From CAVPHV01 sp963821095 (GTDB lineage: Bacteria > Actinomycetota > Acidimicrobiia > Spongiisociales > UBA5794): a stretch of DNA of 64,000 bases. A program made the translations under genes and the position numbers. The DNA lies in contig CAWGCJ010000008.1 in assembly GCA_963821095.1 (NCBI GenBank), positions 147,462 through 211,461 on the forward strand, given 5' to 3'. The notes beneath the pieces were generated by a model. That model ran no database searches. It was not told where the DNA came from and worked only from the letters and a program-made list of their open reading frames with translations. Positions 54,498-63,309 of the stretch are shown piece by piece. The number at the start of each line of letters is the position of its first letter. Position 1 is the first letter of the stretch.

Positions 54498-55409
54498 CTA
54501 GCGAGCGTGGGCGTCCGCGGCGGCCAACGCGGCGCCGATGGCGCCGGCTTCGGAGCCGAGTTGGGCGGGGACGATGTTGATCATGTCGTGAGAGGTCAGG
54601 GTGACGTGTTGCTTGGCGGCGTCACGGATGGGATCCAAGATGGCGTCGCCCGCGGTGGCGATCCCGCCGCCGATCACGATCCGGTGTGGGCCGAGGAACG
54701 TCACAACGTTGGCGACGGCGATACCGAGGTACTTGGCGGCGGTGTCCACCGCCCGGCGACACGCCGGATCACCGTCGGCCAGGCCGGCGAACACCTCGCG
54801 CACAGTGGCCTTGCCGGCCATGGCGGCGAGCACATCGGAGCGGGCGAGACCTTCGGCGCACCCGTAGTTCCCACAGCCGCACACCGGCCCGTCGGGCAGG
54901 ACGGTCTGGTGGGCGATCTCGCCCGCGATCCCCGTAGCGCCCATGAACAGCTCTCCGCCGATCATGATGCCGCCACCGATCCCAGTGCCGAGAGTCATAC
55001 ACACCACGATCGGGGCGCCCTTGCCTGCTCCGATCCTGCCTTCGGCGAGGGTGAACGCACGGGCATCGTTGATCAGCGTGACCGGCATGGCGAGCCCGGC
55101 TTCCAGTCGGTCGCGTAGTCGCAGCCCGCGCCACTGGCCGGGCAGATTGGTGAAGATCTCGACGACACCGTCGGCATCGGACAGTCCGGGGGTGCCCATG
55201 CCAAATGCGGCAAACGGACCCTCAGTATCTGCCTTGTCCAGGAAGACTCCAATCAGACGATCGAGGACGGCATCGTGGCCGTCCTCGCCGCCGGTCGGCA
55301 CACTGTCGACCGACAGGATCTGCGGCTCGCCCTCGTCGGGGATCGCCACCACGACCATCTTGGTGTTGGTGGCGCCAAGGTCGACGCCTAGGTAGCGGGT
55401 CGTCGCCAT
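54498..55409 (-). CDS. ROK-family sugar kinase
   Basis: A 303-residue kinase. The phosphate loop is GVDLGATNTK, the sugar site GMGTPGLSD and NDARAFTLAEG, the ATP site GTGIGGGI, and the zinc motif CGCGNYGCAEG. It would phosphorylate glucose, an N-acetyl amino sugar or a related hexose with ATP. It lies 7 bases after the GntR gene on the same strand, so it is probably controlled by it and opens this carbohydrate locus. Confidence 0.9.
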   Translation of the reverse strand: MATTRYLGVDLGATNTKMVVVAIPDEGEPQILSVDSVPTGGEDGHDAVLDRLIGVFLDKADTEGPFAAFGMGTPGLSDADGVVEIFTNLPGQWRGLRLRDRLEAGLAMPVTLINDARAFTLAEGRIGAGKGAPIVVCMTLGTGIGGGIMIGGELFMGATGIAGEIAHQTVLPDGPVCGCGNYGCAEGLARSDVLAAMAGKATVREVFAGLADGDPACRRAVDTAAKYLGIAVANVVTFLGPHRIVIGGGIATAGDAILDPIRDAAKQHVTLTSHDMINIVPAQLGSEAGAIGAALAAADAHAR

Positions 55410-55416
55410 GACGGCC

Positions 55417-56136
55417 TCAGCGTCCCGGCTCGTCGCGGTACATCATCACGTTGAAGACATAGCGGTCGGCGGCGTAGCGGGTTTCGGTGTGCTCGAGCGG
55501 CAGTTCGTCCTGGTCGTAGATCACTCGTCGCTCGCAGAGGACGACGCCTCCTGGCTCGAGTTCGAGCAACTCGCACTCGCGGGCCGTCGCCGGGCGTGCC
55601 TCCACCTGGGCGGTGGCGCGGCTGGGGATCCGACCAGTGGCCTCGAAGGCGTCGTGGAGCGAGCCCTCACCGAGGCGGTCGATTACCGCAGCACAGCTCG
55701 GGGCGAGGACGGCGCGCTCGATGGCCATCGGGATTCCGTCGGCGTAGCGGATTCGCTCCAGGACGCCAACGCGATCGTCGGTGGCGACCTCGAGTGCCTT
55801 CACGTCGTTGTCGTCTGGTGCTCCGTACCGCAATTCGAGCGTCTCCGACGTAGCCGTTGCTCCCCGCCGTTCCATGCTCTCGCTGAACGAGAGTGGCGAA
55901 CCGAGCAGCCGGGGCACCGGTCGGGTGCTGACGAAGGTGCCCTTGCCGCGTTTGCGGTGCAAGAGGTGTTCGCGTTCGAGGGTCTGGACGGCGTGGCGGG
56001 CAGTCATGCGGCTGACCCCAAAGCGCTGACAAAGCTCAGCCTCTGAGGGGAGACGGTCCCCGGGTTCACGTTCGGCCACCAACTCGCGCATGTAGGCGGC
56101 GATCTCTTCGTAGCGAGTGGGGCGCGGTCCGCTCAT
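55417..56136 (-). CDS. GntR-family (HutC/UTRA) transcriptional regulator
   Basis: A 239-residue regulator. Residues ~5-75 are the GntR winged helix (RLPSEAELCQRFGVSRMTAR). The rest is a UTRA effector domain (GVLERIRYADGIPMAIERAV, VVLCERRVIYDQDELPLEHT), the class that senses sugar phosphates, as in DasR/NagR. The ATG at 56136 has no ribosome site but a TATGCT -10 box 8 bases upstream, suggesting leaderless translation. The palindrome TTGTCTAGACAA upstream is its probable operator. Confidence 0.88.
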   Translation of the reverse strand: MSGPRPTRYEEIAAYMRELVAEREPGDRLPSEAELCQRFGVSRMTARHAVQTLEREHLLHRKRGKGTFVSTRPVPRLLGSPLSFSESMERRGATATSETLELRYGAPDDNDVKALEVATDDRVGVLERIRYADGIPMAIERAVLAPSCAAVIDRLGEGSLHDAFEATGRIPSRATAQVEARPATARECELLELEPGGVVLCERRVIYDQDELPLEHTETRYAADRYVFNVMMYRDEPGR

Positions 56137-56144
56137 TGGCGTCG

Positions 56145-56188
56145 AGCATACCGTGCGTGCGTGCGTGCTAGCTTGGTTGTCTAGACAA
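56145..56188 (-). promoter_or_regulatory. GntR promoter with GTGC repeats and a DasR-like operator
   Basis: On the minus strand, TATGCT (56150-56145) is the -10 box. A GTGC tetranucleotide repeat (about 4 units, 56153-56169) fills the spacer where the -35 to -10 distance is set. Just upstream is the perfect palindrome TTGTCTAGACAA (56177-56188), similar to the core GTCTAGAC of DasR/NagR sites. It also lies before the divergent SIS gene and could control both. Confidence 0.68.
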
Positions 56189-56210
56189 GTCGCTCGGGGG
56201 TCGAGATAGC

Positions 56211-57020
56211 GTGAGTGCGATGGGGTTTGGAGGCAGGTGGCTGACCGCGGCCCGGATCGTGCTCGACCGGATCGAGTCCTCGCAGATGGACGCCATCGCC
56301 GCGGTCGCCGAGCTTTCGGCATCCGCGATCGGCGCCGGCGGCATGGTCCATCTCTTCGGCACCGGCCACTCCCGCATTCCGCTCGAGGAGATGTTCCCTC
56401 GCTACGGGTCGTACCCGGGATTCCATCCCATGGCGGAGTTGTCGATGACCTTCCACACCCAGGTCACCGGGGTCAACGGGCAGCGCCAGGCCATGTACAT
56501 CGAACGGGTTCCCGGCCTCGCCGAGGTCATTCTCAGCAACTTCGAGTTCGGGCCGGACGATCTCATGATCGTCTTCTCCTCGTCGGGGACGACGGCGGTT
56601 CCCATCGAGATCGCCATGGGCGCCCGCGCCCGCGGGATGAAGGTGGTGGCCGTCACTGCGGTCGAGCATTCAATGGCCGGGCCCTCCCAACACGCCTCGG
56701 GAACACGACTGCTCGACCACGCCGATATCGTCATCGACATCTGTGTCCCGGTCGGCGACGCCGCGGTACAACTCGATGGTGTCGACACCCCGGTCGGCCC
56801 GGTTTCGACGGTAGCGAATGCAGCGATCGTGAACGAGATCAAGGTACAAACGGCGGCCATTCTGCTCGAGCGCGATCAGCTTCCGCCGGTGATCACCTCG
56901 AGTTCAGTGGTTGGTGCTGAGCGATCGGCCGAACTGTTCGAAGGGGCCTATGCCGAACATGCCAGGCGGATCGCCCGGCTGGCCTTCTCGGACCGCCAAA
57001 GCCCGGATGAGGGCACATGA
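56211..57020 (+). CDS. SIS-domain sugar-phosphate protein (UPF0309-like)
   Basis: A 269-residue sugar-isomerase-fold protein. HLFGTGHSRIPLEEMFPRYG and IVFSSSGTTAVPIEIAMGAR are the two phosphosugar-binding loops of the SIS fold, in the UPF0309 style. Such proteins isomerise, deaminate or sense phosphosugars. It starts at GTG 56211 or ATG 56220, divergent from the GntR gene across the palindromic operator. Its stop overlaps a possible start of the ROK regulator. Confidence 0.85.
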   Translation: MSAMGFGGRWLTAARIVLDRIESSQMDAIAAVAELSASAIGAGGMVHLFGTGHSRIPLEEMFPRYGSYPGFHPMAELSMTFHTQVTGVNGQRQAMYIERVPGLAEVILSNFEFGPDDLMIVFSSSGTTAVPIEIAMGARARGMKVVAVTAVEHSMAGPSQHASGTRLLDHADIVIDICVPVGDAAVQLDGVDTPVGPVSTVANAAIVNEIKVQTAAILLERDQLPPVITSSSVVGAERSAELFEGAYAEHARRIARLAFSDRQSPDEGT

Positions 57021-57064
57021 CCCTGACAATGTTCCCCGACCGTCTACTGCATAAGCTCGAGACT

Positions 57065-57101
57065 TTTGTAGTTGACACAAACAAAAGCCACTGCTTATCT
57101 G
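57065..57101 (+). promoter_or_regulatory. promoter and dyad before the ROK regulator
   Basis: TTGACA (57072-57077) lies 17-18 bases before TTATCT/TATCTG (57095-57101), about 10 bases ahead of ATG 57110. A dyad TTTGT-N7-ACAAA (57065-57081) overlaps the -35 box and may be an autoregulatory operator. Confidence 0.55.
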
Positions 57102-57109
57102 ACGGAACT

Positions 57110-58324
57110 ATGGCCACCCGAGACCGAACCTATGGCTCGATCGAGCAGGGCACTGCGGTCGGCTCGCCGGGTCAACTGCTCGAGTTGATTCGATCGGGCG
57201 ATGCCACCACCCGCGCCGAATTGGCCGCCGCCACCGGTCTCGCCAGATCCACGATTGCGCAGCGGATTGATGCTCTGATGGGCGATGATCTTGTGCTTGA
57301 AGTTGGCGAAGCCCCGTCGACCGGGGGCCGTCCGCCCGCCGTGCTCGGCTTCAACCACGACGCCGGGGTGGTGCTCGTCGCCGACCTGGGAGCAACCCAC
57401 AGCAGGATTGCGGTCAGTGATCTTGGCGGCGACGCCCTCGCCGAAGAGTGCCGGGATATGGCAATCTCGGCCGGTCCCGACGACGTGCTCTCGTGGGTCG
57501 AGCACGAGTTCGACGCCATGCTGGCCAGGCTCGGCAGAACACCTGCCGATGTGCGCGGCACCGGGCTCGGTGTGCCTGGACCCGTTGAGTTCGCCGCCGG
57601 GCGCACGGTGCACCCGCCGATCATGCCGGGCTGGGACGGCTATCCGATTGCTGATCGATTCGTCGATAGATTCGACGCTCCCGCTTTGGTCGACAACGAC
57701 GTCAATATCATGGCGCTCGGCGAGCACTGGCGTCTTCGGCCGCCGGTCGATGATCTCTTCTTCGTAAAGATGGGTACCGGGATCGGCTCGGGCATGATTC
57801 TCGGCAACCACATCCATCGTGGCGCGCTCGGCGCCGCCGGCGACATCGGCCATGTGTATGTTGGCCCCGACGACGTCCTGTGTCGGTGTGGCAACCTCGG
57901 CTGCCTCGAGGCCTCAGCCGGCGGGGGTGCACTCGCCGACCAACTCAGGGCGATGGGATACGACACCAGGAATGGACGCGACGTCGTCCGCCTGGTTCGG
58001 GCCGGCAACACCGATGCTGTCCAACTCATCCGCAACGCCGGCCGCCTCGTCGGTCGGGTACTTGCTGCCATCGTCAACCTCTTGAACCCTGCGGTGATCA
58101 TGATCGGTGGGGATGTGGCGACGGCCGGCGAGGAGTTGATGGCCGGCATTCGCGAGACGGTCTACGGCCGTTCCACCGCCCTAGCGACCGCGGACCTCAG
58201 GATCGTGCCAAGCTCCCTCGGCGATCGCGCCGGTATCACCGGAGCCGCGGCGATGATCATCGAACATGTTCTTGCTCCCGTCGCCGTCGATCGGGGCCTC
58301 TCCACCAGGGAGGCCGTCGGATGA
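57110..58324 (+). CDS. ROK-family transcriptional regulator (NagC/XylR-like)
   Basis: A ~404-residue regulator. The N-terminal MarR-like helix-turn-helix (TTRAELAAATGLARSTIAQR, ~55-75 in the longer form) precedes a ROK sugar-binding domain: VADLGATHSRIAV, GLGVPGPVEF, KMGTGIGSG and the zinc motif CRCGNLGCLEA. It probably senses the imported sugar. I prefer ATG 57110, just after its own promoter; ATG 57017, overlapping the SIS stop, is in frame and would add 31 residues. The transporter genes follow. Confidence 0.87.
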   Translation: MATRDRTYGSIEQGTAVGSPGQLLELIRSGDATTRAELAAATGLARSTIAQRIDALMGDDLVLEVGEAPSTGGRPPAVLGFNHDAGVVLVADLGATHSRIAVSDLGGDALAEECRDMAISAGPDDVLSWVEHEFDAMLARLGRTPADVRGTGLGVPGPVEFAAGRTVHPPIMPGWDGYPIADRFVDRFDAPALVDNDVNIMALGEHWRLRPPVDDLFFVKMGTGIGSGMILGNHIHRGALGAAGDIGHVYVGPDDVLCRCGNLGCLEASAGGGALADQLRAMGYDTRNGRDVVRLVRAGNTDAVQLIRNAGRLVGRVLAAIVNLLNPAVIMIGGDVATAGEELMAGIRETVYGRSTALATADLRIVPSSLGDRAGITGAAAMIIEHVLAPVAVDRGLSTREAVG

Positions 58325-58437
58325 TGATGCGGGCCGTGGAGCGCGACCCCCCGGGAGGAGACCACAAGATCACCGTTGGTGGCGTCCCGGCGCCGTCGAC
58401 GAGTCAGACAGAGAAAGAAACTAGGAGGAGGAACTTG

Positions 58438-59589
58438 ATGAAGACAGGAAAGGCAAGCTGGGTGAGGTGGCTCGCCGTGCTCGCCGTGTTCGCCATGGTT
58501 GTCGCCGCGTGCGGCGATGACGACGACGCGACCACGACCACGGCTGCGGCCGGTGGCGAGACCACGACCACGGCTGCGGCCAGTGGTGAGACCACGACGA
58601 CCGAAGCCATGACGGACGAGACCACGACGACCGAAGCCATGTCCGACGAGACGTTCACACTTGGTGTGTCGAACACCCTCGTTGGTAACGCTTGGCGTGA
58701 GCAGATGGTATGTGCCATCAAGGCCGAGGCCCTCGCTCGCGGCAATGTCGACCAGGTGGTTCTCCAGAACCGCAACACCGACGTCGCCGGCCAGATCGCC
58801 GACATCCAGACGCTGATCTCGCAGGGTGTTGATGCCATCATCATCAACCCGGCGGACCGTTCGGCGCTCGATGACGTGATCGAAGAGGCCGCTTCGCAGG
58901 GCATCCCGGTCATCTCCGTTGATGCTCCGGTGACGGCTCCGAGCGCGTACTTCGTCTCGAACAACCAGGTCGAGTACGGCGAAGTTGGCGCACGCTGGCT
59001 GTTCGAAGCACTCGGCGGCGAAGGCAAGGTCGCCTACATGCGCGGCTTGGACGGCCACCCGGCCGACACCGACCGCGACACGGGCTGGGATGCCGCCCTG
59101 GCGGACTACCCGAACATCGAGGTCGTGTACGAGAACTGGACCGGTTGGGATCCCAGCGTTGGCGCCCAGCAGGCACTCGAGATTCTGACGACCATGGAGG
59201 TCGACGGGATCTGGACGTCCGGTATCGACTACACCGTCGTCGAGCAGTTCGCAGTGGCCGGTGTTGACTATGTGCCCGTCGTCGGCGCCGACAACAACGA
59301 GTTCGTCGGACAGCTGATCGCCCTCCAAGGCGACGGCCTCACCGGCGCGGCAGTCAGCAATCCGCCGTCGATCGGTGGGGTTGGCGCCGCTATCGCGTTG
59401 AACATTCTGGAGGGGCAGACCGTCGACCAACAGACGCTCATCACTCCGGCCGTCATCGCTCAGCAATCCGACCTCGAAGCCGTGTTCGTGCCCGGCCTCA
59501 CCGCCGGTTGGTCTTCCTACATGGAGATCGATCCGTACGTCCACTACACCGCAGATCAGGTCGTCGAATGTGTAGGCCCCGGCGAGTGA
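58438..59589 (+). CDS. sugar ABC transporter substrate-binding lipoprotein
   Basis: A 383-residue lipoprotein with lipobox VVAAC, a DDDD stretch and a repetitive linker (GGETTTTAAASGETTTTEAM). The Peripla_BP_4 domain begins near 78 (TLGVSNTLVGNAWREQMVCA) and includes INPADRSALDDVIEEAASQG and YVPVVGADNNEFVGQLIAL. AGGAGGAGG gives it a very strong ribosome site, as expected for an abundant binding protein. It starts the transporter unit and is followed by an RNA-like element and a hairpin. The sugar is unknown. Confidence 0.88.
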   Translation: MKTGKASWVRWLAVLAVFAMVVAACGDDDDATTTTAAAGGETTTTAAASGETTTTEAMTDETTTTEAMSDETFTLGVSNTLVGNAWREQMVCAIKAEALARGNVDQVVLQNRNTDVAGQIADIQTLISQGVDAIIINPADRSALDDVIEEAASQGIPVISVDAPVTAPSAYFVSNNQVEYGEVGARWLFEALGGEGKVAYMRGLDGHPADTDRDTGWDAALADYPNIEVVYENWTGWDPSVGAQQALEILTTMEVDGIWTSGIDYTVVEQFAVAGVDYVPVVGADNNEFVGQLIALQGDGLTGAAVSNPPSIGGVGAAIALNILEGQTVDQQTLITPAVIAQQSDLEAVFVPGLTAGWSSYMEIDPYVHYTADQVVECVGPGE

Positions 59590-59593
59590 TCTG

Positions 59594-59694
59594 GGAGGCT
59601 GTTGAGTAATTGGCGTGAATGCTCGCCCGACCAGCCGAAGCACCAAGTCGGCGTTGTGGCCGCGAGCATGAACCGACAGTGCTCAACAGACGAC
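59594..59694 (+). ncRNA. conserved structured intercistronic element, copy B
   Basis: A 101-nt segment starting 4 bases after the binding-protein stop, homologous to 21574-21676. Closing arms are CTGTTGAGTAAT (59599-59610) and AGTGCTCAACAG (59678-59689). Relative to copy A, one A-U pair became G-C and one C-G became U-G, so pairing survives change. The GTCGG/CCGAC inner helix is also kept. It lies inside the ABC operon before the ATPase gene. Confidence 0.6.
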
Positions 59695-59705
59695 TAACAC
59701 AATGC

Positions 59706-59737
59706 TGATGCCGGGCTCCCTCGGGAGCCCGGCATCA
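59706..59737 (+). promoter_or_regulatory. perfect 14-bp intercistronic hairpin
   Basis: TGATGCCGGGCTCC pairs with GGAGCCCGGCATCA around a CTCG loop, before the ATPase ribosome site. ACCTTTT follows nearby, so partial termination is possible. It is the counterpart of the hairpin at 21699-21732, but here it comes after the conserved element rather than before it. Confidence 0.75.
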
Positions 59738-59764
59738 CACCAACCTTTTCGCAAGGATCTCGAC

Positions 59765-61279
59765 GTGACTGAAGCCAGCCAGGCCCTGCTGAGTGCGCAG
59801 GGAGTCGCCAAACGCTACGGACCCGTCGTCGCGCTTCGCTCTGCCGACCTCACCGTCCAGCCGGGCGAGATCCATGCTTTGCTCGGCGCCAACGGCGCCG
59901 GGAAGAGCACACTGGTCAAGATCCTATCCGGCGTCATCACCGCGGACGCGGGAGCCACGACGGTGCACGGCGAGTCGGTGCGGCTCAGCAGGCCGACCGA
60001 TGCCATGTCCGCGGGGATCGCCACCGTGTTCCAGGACCCGTCGCTGATCCCGGACCTGACTCTGGCCCAGAACCTGCGCATCTCTCGGCTCAGCCCCGAC
60101 GATGTGATGCCCTGGCTGGAGCGCATGAACCTCGGCCACATCGACTTGGAACTGTTGGTGAGCGATGTGCCGCTGGCAGTGCTGCGACTGCTCGACCTTG
60201 CTCGAGCCTTGGCCCACGATCCCCAACTCTTGATGCTGGACGAAATCACCGCGGCGCTGACCACCGACCAGGCCGAGTACGTGTTTGGCGTGATGAGGGA
60301 GTGGAAAGATCAAGGCCGATCGGTCCTGTTCATCTCGCACCGGCTCGGTGAGGTCCTCGAGATGTGTGACAGGGCCACGATCCTGCGCAACGGAGCCAAT
60401 GTGGCCGATTTTGACCTTGCCGGTGTCGATGAAGCCCAACTCGTCACCGCAATGCTCGGCGAGGAACTGGTCAAGGAACTGAGCGAGGAAGCTGCGGCAG
60501 AATCGACACCGACCGCAGAGGCCGCAGTCGCTGCTGTCTCATTTGACACCCCCGTTGTGCTCGAGCTCGAGGACGTCCGGCTGCGCGACAAGGTCAACGG
60601 CGTCTCATTCCAGCTGCACCGAGGAGAAATCCTTGGGCTCACCGCCCTCGAGGGGCAGGGTCAGGACGAACTATTCCAGCTGCTGTCGGGAGATCATCGG
60701 CCCAGTTCCGGCAGAATTCTCGTCGACGGCAAGTCGATGAACGCCCGGTCGCCGTACGACGCAATTCGCAAGGGACTCGTCCTCGTGCCGGCGGATCGAC
60801 AGCAGGCGCTGCTTCCCCAGCGTTCGGTCCGTGAGAACCTCTCAACGCCTCTGTACAACCGGGCGAGCAAATGGTTCACGCTTGCCGGCGACGAGACGGA
60901 ACGAGTTGATCGAGCCGTCGATCGGCTCGACATCGACGTCCGAGCCGGCCGACAGGTGCAACGGCTCTCGGGGGGCAATCAACAGAAGGTGACTATCGGA
61001 CGCTGGCTGGCTTCCGGGTTTGACACCCTGCTGTGCTTCGACCCGACCCGCGGCATCGACATCCAAACCAAGGCACAGATCTACGAGCTGCTGCGCGAGT
61101 TGGCGGCCGACGGGTCGTCGATTCTCCTCTACACCAGCGAACTGCGCGAGATCCCGCTCGTCTGTGATCGGGTCCTGGTGATGTACAACGGCCGCATCGT
61201 GCATGAGCAGGACGCCAAGACGGCAACGGAGGAAGTGATGCTCACTTCCGCTCACGGGCTCGAGGAGGCGAGGACATGA
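59765..61279 (+). CDS. sugar ABC transporter double ATPase with a degenerate first domain
   Basis: A 504-residue RbsA/MglA-type protein with two ABC domains, read from GTG 59765 behind AAGGA. Domain 1 has a good Walker A (GANGAGKST), but the signature LSGGQ is replaced by VSDVP and Walker B reads LLMLDEITAAL. Domain 2 lacks Walker A (LEGQGQDELF, usual for the family), has LSGGNQQK, and its Walker B reads LCFDPTRGID. One composite ATP site is likely (domain 1 Walker A with domain 2 signature). It overlaps the first permease by 4 bases. Confidence 0.87.
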   Translation: MTEASQALLSAQGVAKRYGPVVALRSADLTVQPGEIHALLGANGAGKSTLVKILSGVITADAGATTVHGESVRLSRPTDAMSAGIATVFQDPSLIPDLTLAQNLRISRLSPDDVMPWLERMNLGHIDLELLVSDVPLAVLRLLDLARALAHDPQLLMLDEITAALTTDQAEYVFGVMREWKDQGRSVLFISHRLGEVLEMCDRATILRNGANVADFDLAGVDEAQLVTAMLGEELVKELSEEAAAESTPTAEAAVAAVSFDTPVVLELEDVRLRDKVNGVSFQLHRGEILGLTALEGQGQDELFQLLSGDHRPSSGRILVDGKSMNARSPYDAIRKGLVLVPADRQQALLPQRSVRENLSTPLYNRASKWFTLAGDETERVDRAVDRLDIDVRAGRQVQRLSGGNQQKVTIGRWLASGFDTLLCFDPTRGIDIQTKAQIYELLRELAADGSSILLYTSELREIPLVCDRVLVMYNGRIVHEQDAKTATEEVMLTSAHGLEEART

Positions 61280-62289
61280 CGGCGACGACGCCAGACGCGC
61301 TTGCCACCGGAACCCAGGCTGCCTGGCGACGCTGGCTGCGCCGTCACGGCTGGACCTTCGGAGTGTGGATCCTCCTGGTGGGCCTGATCGCCTACTACTC
61401 GACCCTTATCCCGTCGTTCGGCTCATTCCAGTTTGCCTCGATCATCAACAACGGCGCACCGCTCGTGTTCCTGGCTGCTGCCCAAGCCGTGATCGTGATC
61501 GCCGGGGGCATCGACCTCGGCGTCGGCGGGATGATGGTGCTCACCAACGTCACGGCCGCCCGGTTCATGGAAGGTCAACCGCTGGCGACGACGCTCGTCA
61601 TCGGCGTCATCATCATGCTCCTCGCCGCTGCGCTCAATGCCGGGGTTGGCTGGATCATCACGACGTCGAAAGTGCCGGACATCGTCATCACCCTCGGCTC
61701 GCTCTATGTCTTCCAGGGCCTTGCCTTGGCGGTCCTCCCCAATCCCGGAGGCGGCACCAGCGAAGGGTTCCGCTGGCTCTTCACCGGATCGCCCCGCGGG
61801 ATCGGGTCCAACCCGTATCCGGCGGCGATCTTGATCAGCGTTGTCATCCTCATCGTGGCCTGGTGGATGGCGAAGACCCGCAGTGGGCTTTCGCTCTATG
61901 CCATCGGGAGCGACAAGACCGCCGCCTACCTGTCCGGCATCCGCGCGGCACGAGTCAAGATCGTGTCCTATGCCGTCGGGGGCGCTCTCGCCGCCATGGC
62001 AGGGCTTTCGATCACGGCCATTGCCGGGCGCGGCAACGCCACCGCCGTCGGGGGCAACGCCACTCTGAACTCGGTTGCAGCCATCGTGCTCGGCGGGGTC
62101 GCTCTCACCGGCGGGATCGGCTCAGTGATCGCGGTTGTGCCGGCTGGACTGATTCTCTTCTTCCTCAACCCAATTCTCACCGCTATGGGGGTTGACCCCA
62201 ATAGGGCTCAGATCGTTCAAGGTGTGCTGATTGTCGTGGTCATGATGGTGACCGGCCTGATCGAGTGGCGGCGGAGGAGGCGAGTATGA
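61276..62289 (+). CDS. sugar ABC transporter permease 1
   Basis: A 337-residue BPD_transp_2 permease with about ten helices. Signatures are AQAVIVIAGGIDLGVGGMMV and the late VLGGVALTGGIGSVIAVVPA. It overlaps the genes on both sides by 4 bases each (ATGA), so the ATPase and both permeases are translated together. With permease 2 it should form a heterodimeric channel. Confidence 0.9.
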   Translation: MTATTPDALATGTQAAWRRWLRRHGWTFGVWILLVGLIAYYSTLIPSFGSFQFASIINNGAPLVFLAAAQAVIVIAGGIDLGVGGMMVLTNVTAARFMEGQPLATTLVIGVIIMLLAAALNAGVGWIITTSKVPDIVITLGSLYVFQGLALAVLPNPGGGTSEGFRWLFTGSPRGIGSNPYPAAILISVVILIVAWWMAKTRSGLSLYAIGSDKTAAYLSGIRAARVKIVSYAVGGALAAMAGLSITAIAGRGNATAVGGNATLNSVAAIVLGGVALTGGIGSVIAVVPAGLILFFLNPILTAMGVDPNRAQIVQGVLIVVVMMVTGLIEWRRRRRV

Positions 62290-63296
62290 GTACCGACCTC
62301 AATCCGGCCGCAGACGTGAGACCTGATCCGAGCCAGCCGACGGTGTGGCAGCGGAGCGGGCGCTACCTGGCGACCCACCCCCACCTCGTGCTCATCGGCG
62401 TGCTCATCTTCCTGATCTTGATGACGGGCGCCGTCGAGTCGAACTACCTGAGCATCAACGGGTTGCGCAACTCGGCGCTCTTTGCCGTGCCGATCGGGGT
62501 ACTCGCCGCCGGCCAGACCATCCTGATGCTCACCGGAGGCATCGACCTGTCGGCGGCGATGATCGCCACCGGCGCCGCCTACGTGGCTGCGAACCAGTCG
62601 CCGAAGGGGGCGGTCTTTGCGATCATCGCGGGCCTGCTCGTTGGGGTGCTCGCCGGAGCCGCCAACGGGATAGGCGTCGGCGTCTTCCAGGTGAACCCGC
62701 TCATCATGACGCTTGCCATGTCGGGCATCCTGCTCGGGCTGTTCACCTCGTGGGCCCAGACCATCTTCTCCGGCTCCACCCGGATGGGCGATTTCATCCG
62801 CACCCTGGGAGGTGGTTCCTTCTTCGGGAAGAGCATCCCTTGGGCGGTGGTCGTGTGGGCGGTGTTATCGATCTTTGTGATCTACATGCTGCGTCGTAGC
62901 GGGTTCGGACGAAACCTCTACGCCATCGGCGACAACGGAATGGCCGCTCGCCTCTCCGGGATGCGGGCCTGGCAGGTGTTGATCGTCGTCTACATCATTG
63001 CCGGCGTCTTCGGTGCCGTTGCCGGACTGCTTCTTGGAGGGCGGGTTGGAGCCGTCGACCTGCAATTGGCGGGCGCCTTCCTGCTGCCATCGGTCGCCGC
63101 CGCGGTGATCGGAGGTACCTCGATCTTTGGCGGCGTCGGCACGTACACCGGGACCATTCTCGGTGCGTTGATCCTCGGTGTGCTCCAGTCACTGCTGACC
63201 TTCCTCGGCGCCGGGCAGGCGATCCAGCAGATGCTCTACGGCGCCATCATCATTGGACTTTCCTGGCTCTACACCCGGATCTCGGCTACTCAGTGA
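62286..63296 (+). CDS. sugar ABC transporter permease 2
   Basis: A 336-residue permease of the same family, with GQTILMLTGGIDLSAAMIAT and VIGGTSIFGGVGTYTGTILG. ATG 62286 follows GGAGGAGGCG and overlaps permease 1. The gene is separated from the dehydrogenase gene by 13 bases. Confidence 0.9.
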   Translation: MSTDLNPAADVRPDPSQPTVWQRSGRYLATHPHLVLIGVLIFLILMTGAVESNYLSINGLRNSALFAVPIGVLAAGQTILMLTGGIDLSAAMIATGAAYVAANQSPKGAVFAIIAGLLVGVLAGAANGIGVGVFQVNPLIMTLAMSGILLGLFTSWAQTIFSGSTRMGDFIRTLGGGSFFGKSIPWAVVVWAVLSIFVIYMLRRSGFGRNLYAIGDNGMAARLSGMRAWQVLIVVYIIAGVFGAVAGLLLGGRVGAVDLQLAGAFLLPSVAAAVIGGTSIFGGVGTYTGTILGALILGVLQSLLTFLGAGQAIQQMLYGAIIIGLSWLYTRISATQ

Positions 63297-63309
63297 GGAG
63301 GGATACGCC

